From NCBI GenBank assembly GCA_003152255.1, contig PLZT01000636.1, positions 1-6,787 on the forward strand: a DNA stretch of 6,787 bases. Direction: 5' to 3'. Origin of the DNA: Methylocystaceae bacterium (lineage in GTDB: Bacteria; Pseudomonadota; Alphaproteobacteria; Rhizobiales; Beijerinckiaceae). Of the stretch, positions 4,510 to 6,787 are shown piece after piece. Position 1 is the stretch's first letter, and each line of letters opens with the position of its first letter. The notes beneath the pieces were generated by a model. It was not told where the DNA came from. It saw only the letters and a program-made list of their open reading frames with translations, and did no database searches. The position numbers were made by a program, and so were the translations under genes.

Positions 4510-5637
4510 CTACGCGGCCGTCGCGACGATCACGCTCGCGACCACGGGCAAGCGTGTGCGCAGCCGCTTTGACCGCGAAAACCCCGCGGCTCGCAGCAGC
4601 GCGGCGATCTCCTCGAAGGTTCGCGGCTCGCCGCGACCCATCGCCAGCGTGTAAAAGCCGTAATAGGCGTCGAGCGGCTCCACTCCCTTTTCGCCGGAAA
4701 TCGCCTCGATGATCAGCAGCGTCCCGCCCGGCGGCAAGGCGCGCCGCGCATTGCGCAGCAAGGCGAGGGCGGTCGCGTCGTCGTGATCATGGACGATCCG
4801 CACCAGCGAGATGACGTCCGCGCCCCGGGGCAGGTCGTCCTTGAGGAAATCCCCGCCAAAAATCCGTGCGCGGCCCGCCAGTCCCGCTGCTTCGAGACGG
4901 GCGCGAGCCCGCTCCGCGACCGCCGGCAGATCGAACAGCTCCAGCTCCAGCGCGGGCGCCTTCAAAGCCGCCTCGACCAGGAAAACGCCTTCGCCGCCGC
5001 CGACATCGAGCAGGCGCCGATGTTTTTCGATTCCATAGACGGCGAGCGCCTCGTGCGCCACCATCGGCTGCGAGGCCGCCATCAGCGCGCTATAGGGGCC
5101 GACTTCCCCCGCGCTCAGAGCGCTTGGCCGCTCCGCCGCCGAATAGGGCCAGTAGCGCGAGAGCGCCGTCTCTTCCCCGCCGCGCAGCAGCGCCACGGGG
5201 TCGCGCAGATCGGCGTAGAGCATGGGCTGATGTTCGATCAGCGCCAGCGCCTCCGGGCTTCCCAGCAGCGCCGCTCCGAGCCGGCCGAGCCCGTAACGGC
5301 CTTCTCCACGCCGCTGCGCCAGCCCGAGCGAGGACGCCGCGTCGAGCAGCCGCCGCGCCGCGTCCTCGGACAGCGCCGTTTTCGCGGCGAGTTCGGTTAT
5401 GGTCAGCGGCCCGTCCTTGAGCAAATCGAACAGACGCAATTGCACGCAGGCGAACAGAACCTGCGAATAGACGAAGCCGGCGCAGAGATCGAGCATGGCC
5501 CGGCTGCTCCGCCGCGCGATCCAGCGCGTCAGCGGATTGCCAAGGCTCCAGCGCTGGAAGCGCGGATCGGCGATCAGCCGGTCGCGCCAACCGCGCAACC
5601 GATCGCGTAGCGAGAGAGGTGGTTGCTTGACGGCCAT
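4510..5637 (-). CDS. CrtF-like SAM-dependent O-methyltransferase (375 aa)
   Basis: This is a Methyltransf_2-family enzyme that moves a methyl group from S-adenosylmethionine to a hydroxyl. Residues about 50-125 form the N-terminal winged-helix dimerisation domain (ARAMLDLCAGFVYSQV-type opening, then LFDLLKDGPLTITELAAKT). The catalytic domain shows SAM motif I DVGGGEG (211-217), the acidic loop FDLPAV (235-240), GGDF (261-264), and RIVHDHDD (280-287), where His283 matches the family's catalytic base. The ending MGRGEPRTFEEIAALLRAAGF (332-352) is also typical. The length fits CrtF, the demethylspheroidene/hydroxyneurosporene O-methyltransferase of purple-bacterial carotenoid synthesis, and the N-terminal half resembles that group best. 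No other carotenoid gene is in the window, so another substrate is possible. The ATG at 5635-5637 has GGAAG about ten bases upstream, a modest ribosome binding site. The fold is certain; the substrate is not. Confidence 0.9.
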   Translation of the reverse strand: MAVKQPPLSLRDRLRGWRDRLIADPRFQRWSLGNPLTRWIARRSSRAMLDLCAGFVYSQVLFACVQLRLFDLLKDGPLTITELAAKTALSEDAARRLLDAASSLGLAQRRGEGRYGLGRLGAALLGSPEALALIEHQPMLYADLRDPVALLRGGEETALSRYWPYSAAERPSALSAGEVGPYSALMAASQPMVAHEALAVYGIEKHRRLLDVGGGEGVFLVEAALKAPALELELFDLPAVAERARARLEAAGLAGRARIFGGDFLKDDLPRGADVISLVRIVHDHDDATALALLRNARRALPPGGTLLIIEAISGEKGVEPLDAYYGFYTLAMGRGEPRTFEEIAALLRAAGFSRSKRLRTRLPVVASVIVATAA

Positions 5638-5792
5638 TTCGCGAATTCTTCCGCGTTCGCGCGCCCGCCATCGGCGTCGCCGAGCCCGAGCGCGAATGAA
5701 ACGCCGCCTGCTACCATAAATCGCCGCGACCCGCGCGCCCCTTTATCATTTCCTTTCAGCCCGCGGGCATGAGGGACGGGAGGCGGCCGCGC

Positions 5793-6326
5793 CTAGAGTC
5801 CAAGCCGCTTCAACCCTTCCTCGTAACTGATGACCTCATAGGCTTGATCGTATTTTTCCGCGCCGTCGACGATCACGTCGATCTTCTCGGCGGTATCGAA
5901 TTTCTTCATTTTCGTCTTGTCGAGGTAGAGAAAGTCGATCAACTCATTATAGACGGACGTATCGTCGATCGGCAGCACATAGAGCGACACGTCGTTGAAG
6001 CCGATCTGATAGCGCGAGGCGCGATCGAGGTCGCTGACGTAGATGAAATATTTTCCGCCGGGCCCGGCGCTGTCGCCGAGCATTTCGACCAGCGCGGGAA
6101 GCTGCTTGTAGGATTCGAGCGATCCGGCGAGAAAGGACAAGGCCGTCTCGCCGTCCCGGGCCGCGGCGAAGGCGGCGGCGAGATTCACCGGCGGGTCGAG
6201 CGAAACGGCGATTTCGCCGCGAAATCCAAAACGTCCCTCGTGATTCGTCGGAGCCTTATGGGCGGGCTTCAGGAGCCTGCCCTCGGACTCGAGGCGGCCG
6301 AAGGCGGTAGATTCGATGGCGGTCAT
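5793..6326 (-). CDS. Unrecognised soluble protein (177 aa)
   Basis: I do not recognise this protein. It has no signal peptide, membrane segment or cysteine, so it should be cytoplasmic. Residues 1-35 are polar and probably flexible. From GEIAVSLDPPVNLAAAFAAA (38-57) on it looks like a folded alpha/beta domain with predicted strands KYFIYVSDL (92-100), DVSLYVLPI (112-120) and KIDVIVDG (148-155), alternating with helices, and the C-terminus is YEVISYEEGLKRLGL. It is acidic overall in its second half. I start at the ATG at 6324-6326 (MTAIESTAFG) because AGAGAG lies six bases upstream. An in-frame ATG 12 codons earlier (6360-6362) falls inside an 18-bp inverted repeat and has no ribosome binding site. 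Longer readings of the frame are arginine-rich and look non-coding. The next gene, the methyltransferase, begins 155 nt downstream and could share its transcript. Confidence 0.75.
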   Translation of the reverse strand: MTAIESTAFGRLESEGRLLKPAHKAPTNHEGRFGFRGEIAVSLDPPVNLAAAFAAARDGETALSFLAGSLESYKQLPALVEMLGDSAGPGGKYFIYVSDLDRASRYQIGFNDVSLYVLPIDDTSVYNELIDFLYLDKTKMKKFDTAEKIDVIVDGAEKYDQAYEVISYEEGLKRLGL

Positions 6327-6351
6327 TGTAAACTCTCTGGTTTCCGCCAAT

Positions 6352-6369
6352 TCCCAAGACATCTTGGGA
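6352..6369. promoter_or_regulatory. 18-bp inverted repeat, candidate operator of the 177-aa gene
   Basis: TCCCAAGA and TCTTGGGA are perfect 8-bp inverted arms separated by two bases. The repeat ends 25 nt before the chosen start of the 177-aa gene, where a repressor dimer would block transcription. In RNA the same sequence could form a hairpin, though a 2-nt loop would force the stem to open slightly. It fits no regulator consensus that I can name. Confidence 0.45.
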
Positions 6370-6683
6370 CTTTGCCGGCCGATGTATTTGGTTGGCTTTG
6401 AAATCGTGGCCGGGAGATCGTCGTTTGCTCGGGCCGTTCGCTCTTTCAAGCCGAAGTCGGCGATGCGCTTATGCGTGAATGCGCGCGCCCATTGGCGCGC
6501 CCTTGCCGCCTGACGCGGGGCTCCCGCCTTCGAACAGCATTTATCGCGCCACGCCGCTTTCGCCCCGTAAAGTCGGGCGAAAGACGCTTTCCACACAGGC
6601 TCGCGGGCGGCTTTGGCCTAAAGCCGACATCGCCGCGATCGAAGACAAGCTCGCGCCGCCATGCTAGGCAGCGCTCATAAGGG

Positions 6684-6697
6684 CGTTCGATCGAACG
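6684..6697. promoter_or_regulatory. 14-bp perfect palindrome in front of recQ
   Basis: CGTTCGATCGAACG is a perfect palindrome. After one mismatched pair two more pairs extend it to 20 bases (6681-6700). It ends 20 nt before the recQ ATG. The core GTTC-N4-GAAC differs from the alphaproteobacterial LexA box, which is a direct repeat GTTC-N7-GTTC. It is a candidate operator for recQ. Confidence 0.4.
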
Positions 6698-6717
6698 TCC
6701 GCCGTAAACGACGTGGC

Positions 6718-6787
6718 ATGCCAGACCTCCCCCAAGACGCCCGCGCAAAGCTGAAATCCGTGTTCGGCTACGATGATTTCCGGCCCG
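6718..6787 (+). CDS. recQ: ATP-dependent DNA helicase RecQ (N-terminal 23 codons; continues past the right edge)
   Basis: RecQ is a 3'-to-5' DNA helicase acting in recombination and repair of stalled replication. Only residues 1-23 are present: MPDLPQDARAKLKSVFGYDD, then FRP, with the next codon beginning with G. The block LKxVFGYxxFRP(G) is the start of RecQ motif 0, the adenine-recognising segment that precedes the Walker A motif, and its distance from the start is normal for RecQ. The helicase, zinc and HRDC domains lie outside the window. I prefer the ATG at 6718, although no Shine-Dalgarno sequence precedes it. An in-frame ATG at 6661 would add 19 residues (MLGSAHKGVRSNVRRKRRG), include the palindrome, and look unlike usual RecQ starts. 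It is the only plus-strand gene in the window. Assignment rests on a short but distinctive match. Confidence 0.75.
   Translation, partial: MPDLPQDARAKLKSVFGYDDFRP

Larger units (their letters stand above)
6327..6717. promoter_or_regulatory. Divergent intergenic region between the 177-aa gene and recQ (no confident gene)
   Basis: These 391 bases must carry promoters for both the minus-strand 177-aa gene and the plus-strand recQ. Open frames here are arginine-rich, lack ribosome binding sites and look like chance. The region holds an 18-bp inverted repeat (6352-6369), three hairpins (6483-6500, 6557-6583, 6608-6626) and a 14-bp palindrome near recQ (6684-6697). I could not place a -35/-10 pair on either strand with confidence. 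A small RNA gene cannot be excluded. Confidence 0.5.

Noticed and set aside
4783..5610. 275-codon plus-strand frame antisense to the methyltransferase
   Set aside because: The minus strand has clear SAM-binding and catalytic motifs; the plus-strand product is rich in Arg/Gln and matches nothing.
5759..5768. GCCCGCGGGC palindrome after the 177-aa gene as a terminator
   Set aside because: It has no loop room beyond the palindrome itself and no U-run on either strand. Such GC palindromes are common in DNA of this composition.
6327..6596. N-terminal 90-codon extension of the 177-aa protein
   Set aside because: The extension is basic and low in ordered features, has no ribosome binding site, and would place the 18-bp inverted repeat inside coding sequence. 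The ATG at 6326 has AGAGAG at good spacing.
6684..6697. LexA (SOS) box in front of recQ
   Set aside because: The alphaproteobacterial LexA site is a direct repeat GTTC-N7-GTTC; this is an inverted GTTC-N4-GAAC, so the name is not supported.
6446..6748. 100-codon minus-strand frame overlapping the recQ start
   Set aside because: Arginine-rich, without a ribosome binding site, and it crosses several hairpins and the recQ coding start.

Overview
The window is GC-rich and reads as a chromosomal housekeeping stretch of an alphaproteobacterium, most likely of the order Rhizobiales. The evidence is a stand-alone, cysteine-free, alphaproteobacterial-type ribosomal protein S4, an S1 protein of alphaproteobacterial style, and anonymous proteins of a kind I associate from memory with that order. 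A methylotrophic or phototrophic relative is possible because of the CrtF-like methyltransferase, but the genus cannot be fixed from this sequence. I see no insertion sequences, phage genes, tRNA or rRNA genes, or CRISPR arrays.

Layout, left to right. Bases 1-469 (minus) hold the first 156 codons of rpsD, cut by the window edge. Bases 470-853 have no confident gene and look like a long, structured rpsD leader: a promoter candidate about 325 nt upstream, two hairpins, a 14-bp palindrome, and a possible 27-codon leader ORF overlapping the rpsD start. Bases 854-1213 (minus) encode a small secreted His-rich protein. Bases 1319-2218 (minus) encode a single-pass membrane protein with a large periplasmic part. 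A long hairpin lies between these two genes. Bases 2442-4196 (minus) are rpsA, followed by a textbook intrinsic terminator. Bases 4197-4509 are the rpsA upstream region, with several short palindromes and repeats. Bases 4510-5637 (minus) encode a CrtF/acetylserotonin-type O-methyltransferase. Bases 5793-6326 (minus) encode an unrecognised 177-aa protein with a strong 18-bp inverted repeat just upstream. Bases 6327-6717 are a non-coding divergent region with three hairpins and a 14-bp palindrome. From 6718 to the right edge is the start of a plus-strand recQ helicase gene.

How the genes relate. All genes except recQ lie on the minus strand, but they do not form one functional operon. rpsA has its own terminator and rpsD appears to have its own promoter. 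The two ribosomal genes share a role in the 30S subunit. The methyltransferase and the 177-aa protein may be co-transcribed (gap of 155 nt). The 299-aa and 119-aa envelope proteins may also be co-transcribed (gap of 105 nt containing the hairpin). The main second-look signals are regulatory: the rpsD leader with an exact anti-Shine-Dalgarno sequence, the intercistronic hairpin conserved in pairing only on the minus strand, and the palindromes in front of the 177-aa gene and recQ. I found no convincing new multi-gene system.
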